Below, piece after piece: positions 6,609 through 14,339 of a stretch of 16,284 nt of DNA (within the stretch, counting starts at the first letter, position 1; each line of letters begins with the position of its first letter). The stretch covers positions 1 to 16,284 of the forward strand of contig JAVBPM010000050.1 of assembly GCA_031549605.1 (NCBI GenBank), read 5' to 3'. The translations under genes were made by a program, and so were the position numbers. This stretch comes from WRAI01 sp031549605. Lineage in GTDB: Bacteria > Bacillota > Clostridia > Oscillospirales > UBA929. Under the pieces are notes generated by a model. That model had not been told where the DNA came from and ran no database searches. It was given only the letters and a program-made list of their open reading frames with translations.

Positions 6609-9164
6609 TTACGACAACAATTTGCCCTTCCAGGTTTTCACAGTCTCAACAATGGCGGCGTCGCCGTTGGCCTCGACGGCATTGCCCTCGCGCGTAACGA
6701 CTACAATGAAATTCTTGCCCATTGCCACGCGTTTTATGTCGCTCCATTTGGCGACAACATCAGCCGAGAAGCCGGGCCGCTCACTGCCCACGCCGACAAA
6801 GGTCAGACTGTCCTCGTACGTCAGGCCCATCAGCGTTCTGTCATCACCCACCAAGGCGCGCAGTTTCATATCTTCCACATTGAGCGCATTGGGCTGGTTG
6901 GTTGCCAGCACCTTGCCGTCATCCGTCAGCACCGCTGTCCAGTCGTCGCCGGTCACCAGACTGATGGCGCGACTCCATTCGCCTACCCCGCAGCGGTTTC
7001 CGGCGGGATTGCCGACGGCACAGAGCGTTCCGTCTTTACGCAAACCAACCACGTGCTCCGGCCCGGCACTCAGCGTCTGCACACTGTGCCACACCGCCTC
7101 ATACATCGGCGGTGCACCCTTGGTCGCCACAACGCCGCCGTCGTTCTTAAGACCAACGGTATAGCTATCGGTAGCGACAACGGCCTTGATGTTCCGCCAG
7201 TCGCCCACGTCGCACTGACCCAGGCTGTTGTCACCGGCCGCCACCACCGTGCCGTCTTTCTTTAGTCCGACAACGTGGCGTTTGCCCGCCGCTACAGCGG
7301 CCAGGTCGTCCCACACCGCCGTCGCCTCGGGCTGCTGTGGGCCGGCATAGAGCAGCTTGCCGTCCTTTCCGACGGCCACAACGTAGTCGTCGCCGGCCGA
7401 CACAATCGACTCCGACTGCACGACATTGAGCGTTTTGGGAATATAGTCGGACACCGGCTTGAGCGTCGCCATGCCGACGACCCCAACGACCGTCACACTC
7501 AGCGCCAGCAGCGACAACGTGCGAATGGGGCTGCGTTTGGCAGCCGTGCCGTCAGTCAAGTGCAGGAAATTGGCCAGCTTGTCACCCTTGGGCAACCGCG
7601 CCACATCGGCGCGCTTGACAACACCCATCATCAGCACCAGCACGGCGTAGACGACGACGCCGACCAGCACGCTGGCGCCCATGCAGACGGCCGTCTGCAT
7701 CCGCGACGCCAAGGCGTTGGGCAGCACGGCCAGCGTCAGCCGGAAGAAGAAGTAGACACTCGCGCCCATAATCATCGAGGCGATCAGCGGCTTGGCAAAC
7801 GGGCGCAGCAGCCGGCGTAGCGGGATCATGCGGCCGATGGCCACAATATTGAGCAGCGAAATCAAACCATAGCAGACAATCGGGCTGATGGCCGCGCCGG
7901 TCAGACCAAACAGCGGAATCAGTACGACGGTGGCGACAATGCGTGCCACGCCGCCGATAAGCATATTGACAAGCGGCACGTTGAACCGCCCCAGCGCCTG
8001 CAGGATGGCGTTGGTCAGCGACACAAGGCAAATGGGCAGCACGTTGAGTGCCGCGATGGCCATCAGGTGGCCGCCTTTGACGCCGTCGGTGTACAAGAAC
8101 TGCATCACCGGCGTGCCCAGCGCCACCAACCCCAGCGTGCAGGGCAGCGCCAGCAGCGCCGTAATATGCAGCGACTGTTCAATCAGGCCGACGACCTTTG
8201 ACTTTTCGCGCCGCGCCACAGCAGCTGACAGCGCCGGTATGATGCTGACAGCCATGGCCAGCACCAGCGCCTGCGGAAAGCCGACAATCGGCTGTGTTTC
8301 GCCCAGCGGCGCGTACATGACGTTGGCCCAAACCTTTGACAAGTCAAACAACGAGCGCAACTGTCCCAGTGCCACCGCCATATCAATGACGTTGGCCAGC
8401 TGCAAAATCGATGCGGCCACAGTAATGGGAATGGCGATGCGCAGCAGCTCGCCCAAAATCGAGCGACGGCTACGCGCCGGCGCACTATCCTGCGTGCGGT
8501 GCGTATAGCTGTGCTTATGCTTGCGCCAGCCCCAGATTAAGAACAGCGCTCCCAACAGACTGCCCAGCGTCACGCCGAGGATACCGCCGGCGGCGGCGTT
8601 GTCGGGGTTGAGCGTCTGCACCATCAGCAGCGCCAGCCCCAGCCCAATGACCAGCTTTCCGGCCGCCTCAACCACTTGAGAAATGGCGGTCGGCATCATA
8701 TTACCGTGACCTTGATGCACGCCGCGATACGGGCACATCAGACACACCAAAAACACCGCCGGCGCGATGGCACGGATGGTCAGCGTCGAAGCATTCATCC
8801 ACGTCGCCACCATCGGCGCAAAGATAAACAGCAGCACCGATGAGATGCCGCCCGCCCACAGGAAGGTGGCGCGCGCCACACTGAAAATGGCCAGCACATC
8901 CTTGCGGCGGCCCTTGGCGTTGGCCGTCGACACCATGCGCGACACCGCCACCGGCAGTCCCGCCGTGCTGACAACCAGCAGCATACTAAAAATGGCGTAG
9001 GCAGAGGTGAAGTAGGTCACCGCCGCCGCCGTCTCATCGTGCGCTTTAAAAATGGCAAAGAGCGGTATCTTGAACAGCGCGCCAATGATTTTTACCAAAA
9101 TCGTGGCCGCCGACATAATGGCCGCGCCTTTTAGAAAACTATGCTCTTTTTGTTGCGTTTCCAT
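6609..9164 (-). CDS. YabM/SpoVB-family flippase fused to an RCC1-repeat beta-propeller
   Basis: The 851-residue protein has two parts. Residues 1 to about 530 are a MATE/MOP-superfamily polysaccharide or lipid-precursor exporter of the SpoVB/YabM/MurJ type. It begins KEHSFLKGAAIMSAATILVK, has about 14 membrane segments, and includes the signature MCPYRGVHQGHGNMMPTAIS. A further membrane segment lies near residues 545-567. The rest (about 568-851) is a tandem of seven RCC1-like repeats of about 38-45 residues, each built on a VxAGxxHxVGLxxDGTVxAxG pattern; seven is the blade number of RCC1 propellers. The extra membrane segment would put the propeller outside the cytoplasm. The gene holds the yabM position upstream of mazG. 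The ATG has GGGGAA upstream and follows the deaminase stop by 13 bp. The substrate is inferred to be a lipid-linked envelope precursor; the propeller's role is unknown. Confidence 0.9.
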   Translation of the reverse strand: METQQKEHSFLKGAAIMSAATILVKIIGALFKIPLFAIFKAHDETAAAVTYFTSAYAIFSMLLVVSTAGLPVAVSRMVSTANAKGRRKDVLAIFSVARATFLWAGGISSVLLFIFAPMVATWMNASTLTIRAIAPAVFLVCLMCPYRGVHQGHGNMMPTAISQVVEAAGKLVIGLGLALLMVQTLNPDNAAAGGILGVTLGSLLGALFLIWGWRKHKHSYTHRTQDSAPARSRRSILGELLRIAIPITVAASILQLANVIDMAVALGQLRSLFDLSKVWANVMYAPLGETQPIVGFPQALVLAMAVSIIPALSAAVARREKSKVVGLIEQSLHITALLALPCTLGLVALGTPVMQFLYTDGVKGGHLMAIAALNVLPICLVSLTNAILQALGRFNVPLVNMLIGGVARIVATVVLIPLFGLTGAAISPIVCYGLISLLNIVAIGRMIPLRRLLRPFAKPLIASMIMGASVYFFFRLTLAVLPNALASRMQTAVCMGASVLVGVVVYAVLVLMMGVVKRADVARLPKGDKLANFLHLTDGTAAKRSPIRTLSLLALSVTVVGVVGMATLKPVSDYIPKTLNVVQSESIVSAGDDYVVAVGKDGKLLYAGPQQPEATAVWDDLAAVAAGKRHVVGLKKDGTVVAAGDNSLGQCDVGDWRNIKAVVATDSYTVGLKNDGGVVATKGAPPMYEAVWHSVQTLSAGPEHVVGLRKDGTLCAVGNPAGNRCGVGEWSRAISLVTGDDWTAVLTDDGKVLATNQPNALNVEDMKLRALVGDDRTLMGLTYEDSLTFVGVGSERPGFSADVVAKWSDIKRVAMGKNFIVVVTREGNAVEANGDAAIVETVKTWKGKLLS

Positions 9165-9177
9165 ACTCGTTCCCCAT

Positions 9178-10482
9178 TCACACTTGATACAAGCGGCGCA
9201 GGCTGTCGTGCGCCACGCTGTGCGTTACCCGTTCCCAATCAATGGTCGGCAGCCGTCCGTTGTCGTACACCGCGCGGCCGCGCACCAGCGTCATGACCAC
9301 ATCAGACGCACGGGCCGCATACACCAAATGGGACAGCACGTCAAAGCAGGGTGTTAAATGCGGCTTGTCGAAGTCGAGCACCGCCAAATCGGCGTCCTGC
9401 CCCACGGCCAGTCTGCCGCTCGTCTGCCGGCCCTGCGACATCGCACCGTTAACGGTAGCCATCTCCAGACAGCGCCGTGCCGGCTGCAACGTCGGATCAA
9501 GGCTCCGCGCCTTTTGCAACAGCGACGCCAGCTTCATGTCGGCAAACAAATCCATGGCGTTGTGGCTGGCCATGCCGTCGCTGCCCAGCGCCACGTTGAG
9601 CCCGGCAACTTCCATCGCATCCAACCGGGCAATGCCGCTGGCAAGCTTGGCATTGCTGGCCGGACAGTGTGCCACCGTAGCGTGTTTGGCCGCCAGCAGT
9701 GCCATGTCGTCGTCAGTCAGCCAAACGCCGTGCGCAACCGTGGCCGGCACATCAAACACGCCGCAGTCTGCCAGCGCCGCCGTCGGCGTCCGGCCATGCT
9801 TTGCCACGCACTCGTCGTGCTCACGCTGCGTCTCCGACACATGGACGTGCATCCGCAGCCCCTTTTCGGCGGCAAACGCCGCCACCTGTCGCCAGATGTC
9901 GGGCGACGAGGTGTACTCGGCGTGCAGCGAAGCATCAATGACAATACGCCCGTCGTCATGACCGTGCCATCTGTCCAGCGCCTCGCGCATTTGGCGGATA
10001 TCGCTCGACTCGTCAAACGACCACTGCGGCGCAAAGTTGGTCACGCCGCACGACAAATTGACTTTAAACCCCGTCTGCGCCACGCACGCGGCAATGGCGT
10101 CGATGTGGGTGTACATTTCGGTAAAGCTGACGACGCCGGCCGCCGCCGCCTCGGCCAGTGCCAGCATCGTGCCGTTGCCAATGTCCTCGCGCGTCATCTT
10201 GGCCTCAACGGGGAAGACGCGGTCAAACAGCCAGCTTTGCAGCGCCATGTCGTCGGCGTAGCCGCGCAGCAGCGTCATGGGCAGGTGCGTATGGGCATTG
10301 ACCAGCCCCGGCATAACAACCCAGTGCCGCTTATCCAAGGTGCGCTGTGCCGGTTCGTTCGGCGGTTGCTGCGACAAGTAGCTGATTTTTCCGCCGGTGA
10401 CGCCCAGATAGGCGTTTTTTAGCACCGGCGCGTCGCCGGTCATGGTGACGGCCGTGACGTTGGCAAAGAGCAGGTCCATCAT
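9178..10482 (-). CDS. mtaD: 5-methylthioadenosine/S-adenosylhomocysteine deaminase (amidohydrolase)
   Basis: This is a zinc amidohydrolase of the MtaD/ATZ-TRZ class, likely deaminating methylthioadenosine or S-adenosylhomocysteine to inosine derivatives. With the start at ATG 10482 the product has 434 residues. It shows the metal motif HTHLPMTLLRG, the HVSETQREHDE segment, the HGVWLTDDD histidine, the HCPASNAKLASG motif and the catalytic aspartate in LGSDGMASHN. The frame is open to 10602, but that extension lies inside the purine nucleoside phosphorylase gene and reads as a shadow. The start overlaps the phosphorylase stop as ATGATG/TGA, indicating translational coupling. Deaminated products such as inosine are substrates for its partner. 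Guanine-deaminase-like specificity is a less likely alternative. Confidence 0.9.
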   Translation of the reverse strand: MMDLLFANVTAVTMTGDAPVLKNAYLGVTGGKISYLSQQPPNEPAQRTLDKRHWVVMPGLVNAHTHLPMTLLRGYADDMALQSWLFDRVFPVEAKMTREDIGNGTMLALAEAAAAGVVSFTEMYTHIDAIAACVAQTGFKVNLSCGVTNFAPQWSFDESSDIRQMREALDRWHGHDDGRIVIDASLHAEYTSSPDIWRQVAAFAAEKGLRMHVHVSETQREHDECVAKHGRTPTAALADCGVFDVPATVAHGVWLTDDDMALLAAKHATVAHCPASNAKLASGIARLDAMEVAGLNVALGSDGMASHNAMDLFADMKLASLLQKARSLDPTLQPARRCLEMATVNGAMSQGRQTSGRLAVGQDADLAVLDFDKPHLTPCFDVLSHLVYAARASDVVMTLVRGRAVYDNGRLPTIDWERVTHSVAHDSLRRLYQV

Positions 10483-11300
10483 GGCAGTCGCTCCAGACAG
10501 CCCAGCACCAGACGGGCAAAGCGCGGCCGCACAGCCGCCGCCGCGTCGAGCACATCCTGCTCGGTCAGCCGCTGTTCTACCACACCGGCCGCCATGTTGC
10601 ACAGCACCGAAAGGCCGAGCACCTCGTAGCCGGCGTGTACAGCGGCAATGACTTCGGGCACCGTCGACATGCCCACCGCCTGTGCGCCCAGCACGCGCGC
10701 GGCACGGATTTCAGCCGGCGTCTCGTACTGCGGGCCGGAAAAATACATATACACGCCCTCGCGTAACGTCAGTGCCTGTTGCCGCGCCACCTCGCGCGCT
10801 GTCTCGCGCAGCCGCGGCGTATAGGCGTAGCTCATATCGGGAAAGCGTGGCCCCAGCTCGGCGACATTGGCACCGCGCAGCGGCGACTCGTCGAAGAATT
10901 TGATGTGGTCGGTAATCAGCATAATGTCGCCGACGGCAAAGCTGGTTTCAACACAGCCGGCGGCGTTGGTGATTATCAGCTTGTCGGCACCCAACAGCCG
11001 CAGCACGCGCAACAGATAGACAACAGCCTCAAAGCTGTTGCCCTCGTAGTAGTGCAGCCGTCCCTGCATCAGCGCCACGCGCCGACCGCCCAACAGCCCC
11101 AGCACGAGATTGCCGGCGTGACCGGGCGCCGTTGCGGCGGCGAAATGGGGGATGTCGGCGTAGCGAATGACAATGGGCTGCTCGACCTGCTCGGCCAGAT
11201 AGCCGAGACCCGACCCCAGCACCAGCGCCACCTCGGGCGCAAATCCGCCACTAGCGGCGGCGATAAACGCCGCCGATGCGCGCAGCTGTTCCATACTCAA
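10479..11300 (-). CDS. punA: Purine nucleoside phosphorylase (trimeric, PunA type)
   Basis: It cleaves inosine, guanosine and deoxy forms with phosphate to free base and ribose-1-phosphate in the cytoplasm. The 273-residue length and motifs are those of trimeric class II enzymes: phosphate-binding GSGLG (29-33), GHAGN with H61, the MQGRLHYYEG loop, TNAAG, the SGPQYETPAEIRA signature and GMSTVPEVIAA. The TTG at 11300 is 6 bases from GGAGGG; the ATG two codons later (11294) is 12 bases away, so I keep the TTG, with low certainty. It is the first gene of the long minus-strand string, and no clear promoter is visible in the 51 bp behind it, so read-through from the zinc-ribbon gene is possible. 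mtaD overlaps it downstream. Confidence 0.94.
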   Translation of the reverse strand: MSMEQLRASAAFIAAASGGFAPEVALVLGSGLGYLAEQVEQPIVIRYADIPHFAAATAPGHAGNLVLGLLGGRRVALMQGRLHYYEGNSFEAVVYLLRVLRLLGADKLIITNAAGCVETSFAVGDIMLITDHIKFFDESPLRGANVAELGPRFPDMSYAYTPRLRETAREVARQQALTLREGVYMYFSGPQYETPAEIRAARVLGAQAVGMSTVPEVIAAVHAGYEVLGLSVLCNMAAGVVEQRLTEQDVLDAAAAVRPRFARLVLGCLERLP

Positions 11301-11322
11301 TGAAAACCCTCCAAACGGAACA

Positions 11323-11343
11323 AAGGGCGGTTTACCCGCCCTT
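11323..11343 (-). terminator. Terminator after the zinc-ribbon gene
   Basis: An 8-bp GC-rich stem (11323-11330 with 11336-11343) with a 5-nt loop lies just after the stop of the zinc-ribbon gene. On the minus strand it is followed by an interrupted T run, so termination is probably partial and may allow entry into the phosphorylase gene. Confidence 0.65.
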
Positions 11344-11351
11344 CTTGTATG

Positions 11352-11786
11352 CTATTGCTGTTCCTCAACCTCGTCGTCATCAAGCTGCTCGATGGCGGCG
11401 CCGCAACCGCGGCAGTAGGTGTCACCCTTTTCAATAGGCTTGCCGCACTCAGGGTTGGCGCAGCGCATTGTTTTTCTCAGCTCGGTAATACGCTGATGCC
11501 GCTCGGTGATTTCGCCCAGCTTTTCTTCCGCCTGCTCAAGCAGCGTGTCAATGGGCGAGGTGTCGGCCTCTGGGTCGACGTGCGCGGCGTATACCAGCTC
11601 ACCCATCTGACGGTACAGTGCGTTGAGCTCGGTTTTGAGGTCCATGATCTGCATACGCAGACGGGCGTGCTCCCACAGCTCGCCTGCCTTTTTGCTGGCG
11701 CTGCCCGCTTTCTTACCGGCGTACTCGGCGGCAGCCACGCTCTTAACCTTCACCTTTTCCAGGAGGTCCTTGACATTATCGTTCAT
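11352..11786 (-). CDS. Coiled-coil protein with C-terminal zinc ribbon
   Basis: I do not recognise a named family. The 144-residue protein starts with an Ala/Lys-rich helical segment with repeats of AGKKAGSASKKAGE character (residues 12-36). A long coiled coil follows (about 40-107), broken near 68-80 by an acidic/Pro segment. A C4 zinc ribbon (C109, C114, C125, C128) comes next, then an acidic tail (DDDEVEEQQ). There is no signal peptide or membrane segment, so it should be cytoplasmic. The ATG has AGGAG 10 bases upstream and a near-perfect sigma-A promoter. It is divergent from spoIVA across about 230 bp. A structural or adaptor role is possible but not shown. Confidence 0.85.
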   Translation of the reverse strand: MNDNVKDLLEKVKVKSVAAAEYAGKKAGSASKKAGELWEHARLRMQIMDLKTELNALYRQMGELVYAAHVDPEADTSPIDTLLEQAEEKLGEITERHQRITELRKTMRCANPECGKPIEKGDTYCRGCGAAIEQLDDDEVEEQQ

Positions 11787-11852
11787 AGATTTCGAGCTCC
11801 TTTCATGCTAATCCTATGCCAATTCGGTCGGGGTATGTCCCATAGTGGCGTC

Positions 11853-11881
11853 ATTATATCACCGCCGCTCCAGCCGGTCAA
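11853..11881 (-). promoter_or_regulatory. Sigma-A promoter of the zinc-ribbon gene
   Basis: On the minus strand TTGACC (11881-11876) and a perfect TATAAT (11858-11853) are separated by 17 bp. The start would be near 11846, about 60 nt before the ATG at 11786. Confidence 0.82.
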
Positions 11882-11948
11882 TACGTTTTTAGCGCCCCGT
11901 CGCCAGTTAACACCTTATTAACACCTGGCCGCGTTCCGGACAATTCTG

Positions 11949-11977
11949 TTCTAACCTAGGGCCAACCCCCATATCCT
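11949..11977 (+). promoter_or_regulatory. Possible sporulation promoter of spoIVA
   Basis: CATATCCT (11970-11977) resembles a sigma-E -10, with a poor -35 (TTCTAAC, 11949-11955) 14 bp upstream. The predicted start lies about 30 nt before the GTG start of spoIVA. spoIVA is sigma-E-controlled in B. subtilis; the match here is weak. Confidence 0.3.
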
Positions 11978-12014
11978 TTAATTGAACTTATCAAGTGCTA
12001 AGGGGGAATCCACT

Positions 12015-13493
12015 GTGGAAGCAACTCGTATCTACGAGGATATTGCGCTCCGGACCGAGGGTGACATCTATATTGGCGTTGTCGGACCGGTGAGAACGGG
12101 AAAATCGACCTTTATCAAGCGCTTCATGGAAACGCTGGTCATTCCCAACATCGAAAATCCAAACCGCCGCAACCGCGCCCGTGACGAACTGCCCCAGTCG
12201 GGTTCCGGCCGCACCATCATGACCGCCGAGCCCAAGTTCGTGCCCGAGGACGCCGTCGAGGTCGGCATTGGCGGCACCGCCATGTTCCAGGTGCGGCTGG
12301 TCGACTGCGTCGGCTACATGGTGCCCGGCGCCATGGGGCAGACCGAGGACGGCGCGCCGCGCATGGTCAGCACGCCGTGGCAACCCAACCCCATTCCCAT
12401 GGCCGAGGCCGCCGAGCTGGGCACGCGCAAGGTCATCGGCGACCACAGCACCATCGGCATGGTCATCACCACCGACGGCACCATCAGCGACATTGAGCGC
12501 GAGGACTACATCGAGGCCGAGACCCGCGTCATCAATGAGCTCAAGGAGCTGGGCAAGCCGTTTCTCGTGCTGGTCAACTCGGTCTACCCCGATGCGCCGC
12601 TGGCGCTGGCGGTGGCCGAGGAGCTGAAAGCCAAGCATGGCGTTACCTGTCTGCCCGTCAACTGTCAGGCCATGGACGACGCCGAAATCACCGAAATCAT
12701 CAAGGGCGTTTTGTTTGAATTCCCGCTCAGCGAGCTGGGGCTTTTTCTGCCGCCGTGGGTCGAGGCACTGCCGGCCGACCACGCCATCAAGACCACCCTT
12801 TACGCCGCCGTGCTGGAAGCCGCCGAGCGGCTGCAAAAAATCCGCGACGTTGACAGCGCACTGGCCGACATGCGCACCTGCCCCACCATCAGTGGCGTCA
12901 AGCTAACCGCCATCCACCTCGGCACCGGCATGGCGACCGCCGATATCGAGCTGCCGCGCCAGCTGTTCTACACCACACTGGGCGAGCAGTCGGGCTTTGA
13001 AATCAACGACGACGGCGACCTGATGTCGCTGCTGGCCGGGCTGTCCAAAATCAAGGACGAATACGCCAAAATCGCACCGGCGCTGGAGGATGTCAAGAAC
13101 ATCGGCTACGGCATTGTCATGCCGTCGACCGAGGAGCTGACGCTCGAGCAACCCGAAATCGTGCGCCACGGTACGCGCTACGGCGTGCGGCTGCGCGCCA
13201 GTGCGCCCAGCATCCACATGATCCGCGCCGACATCGAAACCGAGGTCAGCCCCATTGTCGGCAACGAACGGCAGAGCGAGGATTTAATCCACTACCTGCT
13301 GTCCGAGTTTGACGGCGAGCCCGACAAGATTTGGCAGAGCAACATCTTCGGCAAATCGCTGCACGACTTGGTCAGCGAGGGCCTGCACAACAAGCTCAAG
13401 CGCATGCCCGACGACGCACGCGCCAAACTGCAAGAAACGCTGCAGCGCATCATCAACGAAGGCTCGGGCGGACTCATTTGCATCATTTTATAA
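12015..13493 (+). CDS. spoIVA: Stage IV sporulation protein A (spore coat ATPase)
   Basis: SpoIVA is the mother-cell ATPase that polymerises on the outer forespore membrane and forms the base layer for coat assembly. It is also required for the cortex. The GTG start at 12015 follows AAGGGGG with about 7-8 bp spacing and gives 492 residues, the same length as the B. subtilis protein. An in-frame TTG at 11982 lacks a ribosome binding site. The Walker A is GPVRTGKST near residue 26. The TIMTAEPKFVPE stretch, the Walker B-like LVDCVGYMVPGA and the HSTIGMVITTDGT block are intact. The C-terminal membrane-targeting end INEGSGGLICIIL is conserved. The gene is monocistronic and divergent from the zinc-ribbon gene. 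Confidence 0.98.
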   Translation: MEATRIYEDIALRTEGDIYIGVVGPVRTGKSTFIKRFMETLVIPNIENPNRRNRARDELPQSGSGRTIMTAEPKFVPEDAVEVGIGGTAMFQVRLVDCVGYMVPGAMGQTEDGAPRMVSTPWQPNPIPMAEAAELGTRKVIGDHSTIGMVITTDGTISDIEREDYIEAETRVINELKELGKPFLVLVNSVYPDAPLALAVAEELKAKHGVTCLPVNCQAMDDAEITEIIKGVLFEFPLSELGLFLPPWVEALPADHAIKTTLYAAVLEAAERLQKIRDVDSALADMRTCPTISGVKLTAIHLGTGMATADIELPRQLFYTTLGEQSGFEINDDGDLMSLLAGLSKIKDEYAKIAPALEDVKNIGYGIVMPSTEELTLEQPEIVRHGTRYGVRLRASAPSIHMIRADIETEVSPIVGNERQSEDLIHYLLSEFDGEPDKIWQSNIFGKSLHDLVSEGLHNKLKRMPDDARAKLQETLQRIINEGSGGLICIIL

Positions 13494-13500
13494 ACAAAAA

Positions 13501-13520
13501 AGGACCGCTTCTGCGGTCCT
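13501..13520. terminator. Terminator palindrome after spoIVA (copy 1)
   Basis: A perfect 8-bp stem (AGGACCGC with GCGGTCCT) with a TTCT loop, 8 bp after the spoIVA stop. It has only three T downstream on the plus strand but a T-rich run on the minus strand, so it is the better terminator for a minus-strand transcript. The same stem recurs at 13773-13798. Confidence 0.75.
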
Positions 13521-13690
13521 TTCAGCGTGTCAAAAAACTTGTTTATTGACACGCTGAAAGACTGACAAAGAAGTGCGCAGGCAAAGAAACGCTGTCCGTC
13601 GGCGTACGATGGTACGCTAGGGCAGCGTTTCTGCAGCAAGTAAAATCATTGCGGCGCAGCGACCTGGTCGATGCGCCGCAAATCGTTAGT
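13519..13690. other. Gene-free block with three strong hairpins, possible structured RNA
   Basis: This stretch contains no credible gene. In order it holds three elements. The first is a perfect 15-bp inverted repeat (13519-13533 with 13546-13560, 12-nt loop). The second is a composite stem (13585-13594 with 13623-13632) enclosing a 6-bp hairpin at 13602-13617. The third is a 33-nt hairpin with a 10-bp outer arm (13649-13658 with 13672-13681) and a 4-bp inner arm. Terminator palindromes lie on both sides. Both strands fold equally well, so the strand is undecided. It could be a non-coding RNA, a small non-autonomous repeat element, or an elaborate 3' untranslated region of spoIVA. Confidence 0.55.
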
Positions 13691-13772
13691 CGTGAATCAA
13701 GATACCGCTTTGCGTCGCCGTTTTCTCTTTTTTCTGACACTGGTTTTACGGTGCGCGCTTTTTTGATGGTCT

Positions 13773-13798
13773 AAAAGGACCGCTCATGCGGTCCTTTT
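13773..13798. terminator. Bidirectional terminator palindrome (copy 2)
   Basis: An 11-bp stem (13773-13783 with 13788-13798) with a TCAT loop, followed by T runs in both directions. It ends the minus-strand small membrane gene (stop at 13815) and any plus-strand read-through. The core AGGACCGC stem is identical to copy 1, while the loop differs. Confidence 0.85.
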
Positions 13799-13814
13799 TC
13801 TGATCGTTTGTAAC

Positions 13815-14069
13815 TCATCGATCCTCGCGCAGATTACCGCGCCGAGCCTGCACTTCTAAATAGGCAGCCGCCACCGCCGTTTCAAACACAATCAGCGGAC
13901 CGACCTTGACCAAATCGGCAGCCTTGGCGACCCATTGATATGTAGCGCCGTCATTGGCGTTTACCTGCGCCATAAAGAGCAGTGACGCGGCCAGCAACGC
14001 GATAACCACCAGCAGCCCGCCCCGCAGCAGGGAGAACGACACCTCATTGCACGTTAAGTACTTTTCCAC
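13815..14069 (-). CDS. Small membrane protein of unknown function
   Basis: I do not recognise this 84-residue protein. It has a short polar N-terminus, one clear membrane segment (about residues 15-35, Leu/Ala-rich), a short polar loop of about 15 residues with DGATYQW, then a second, weaker hydrophobic segment (about 52-70) and a basic tail (ARRGNLREDR). A two-pass or hairpin topology is likely. The GTG start is supported by a GAGGTGA site about 6-8 bases upstream, and a bidirectional terminator follows the stop, so it is a believable single-gene unit. The composition and good ribosome binding site argue that it is real; no function can be inferred. Confidence 0.7.
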   Translation of the reverse strand: MEKYLTCNEVSFSLLRGGLLVVIALLAASLLFMAQVNANDGATYQWVAKAADLVKVGPLIVFETAVAAAYLEVQARRGNLREDR

Positions 14070-14339
14070 ACTCTCACCTCGCTTTCATGCTAACACCCAC
14101 TTTACATAAGTGCAACCCTCAACTTTTTCCAGTGAATATATACAGGCAAAACACAAAAATAACCACCGCCACCTACAACAATATTGTTTGTATTCTGCGC
14201 AATTGTGTCGCCACATTACTCAAATCTACTACGGAAAAGTTCAATTGTCGAAATAACTCGATGAGTTACCACCCAAAAGTCACACAGAAAGTCTTATACT
14301 GGTCACACCGCATTGATTTGTGACGGGTGGGTGACTGGC
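14070..14339. other. AT-rich divergent intergenic region
   Basis: About 270 bp, clearly more AT-rich than the genes around it. A -10-like TATACT lies at 14295-14300, suitably placed for the downstream plus-strand gene but without a good -35. A short palindrome (AACTC-GAT-GAGTT) lies near 14255. The small ORF that can be read here has no ribosome binding site and looks non-coding. Confidence 0.35.

Noticed and set aside
10483..10602. Upstream extension of the deaminase frame to 10602
   Set aside because: The extra 40 residues are a Gly/Ala/Arg/Cys-rich shadow of the phosphorylase gene; the ATG at 10482 overlaps the phosphorylase stop in a classic ATGA arrangement.
13519..13560. The 15-bp inverted repeat as an insertion-sequence end or recombination site
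   Set aside because: No transposase or integrase nearby, no target duplication visible, and only one copy of this repeat in the window.
14087..14115. TTGCAC-N17-TAGCAT on the minus strand as a promoter of the small membrane gene
   Set aside because: The implied start would fall inside the ribosome binding site, leaving no usable leader.
14087..14323. A 78-codon plus-strand ORF in the AT-rich gap
   Set aside because: No ribosome binding site, Asn/Thr/Lys-rich composition of non-coding AT-rich DNA, and it overlaps the start of the better-supported next gene.
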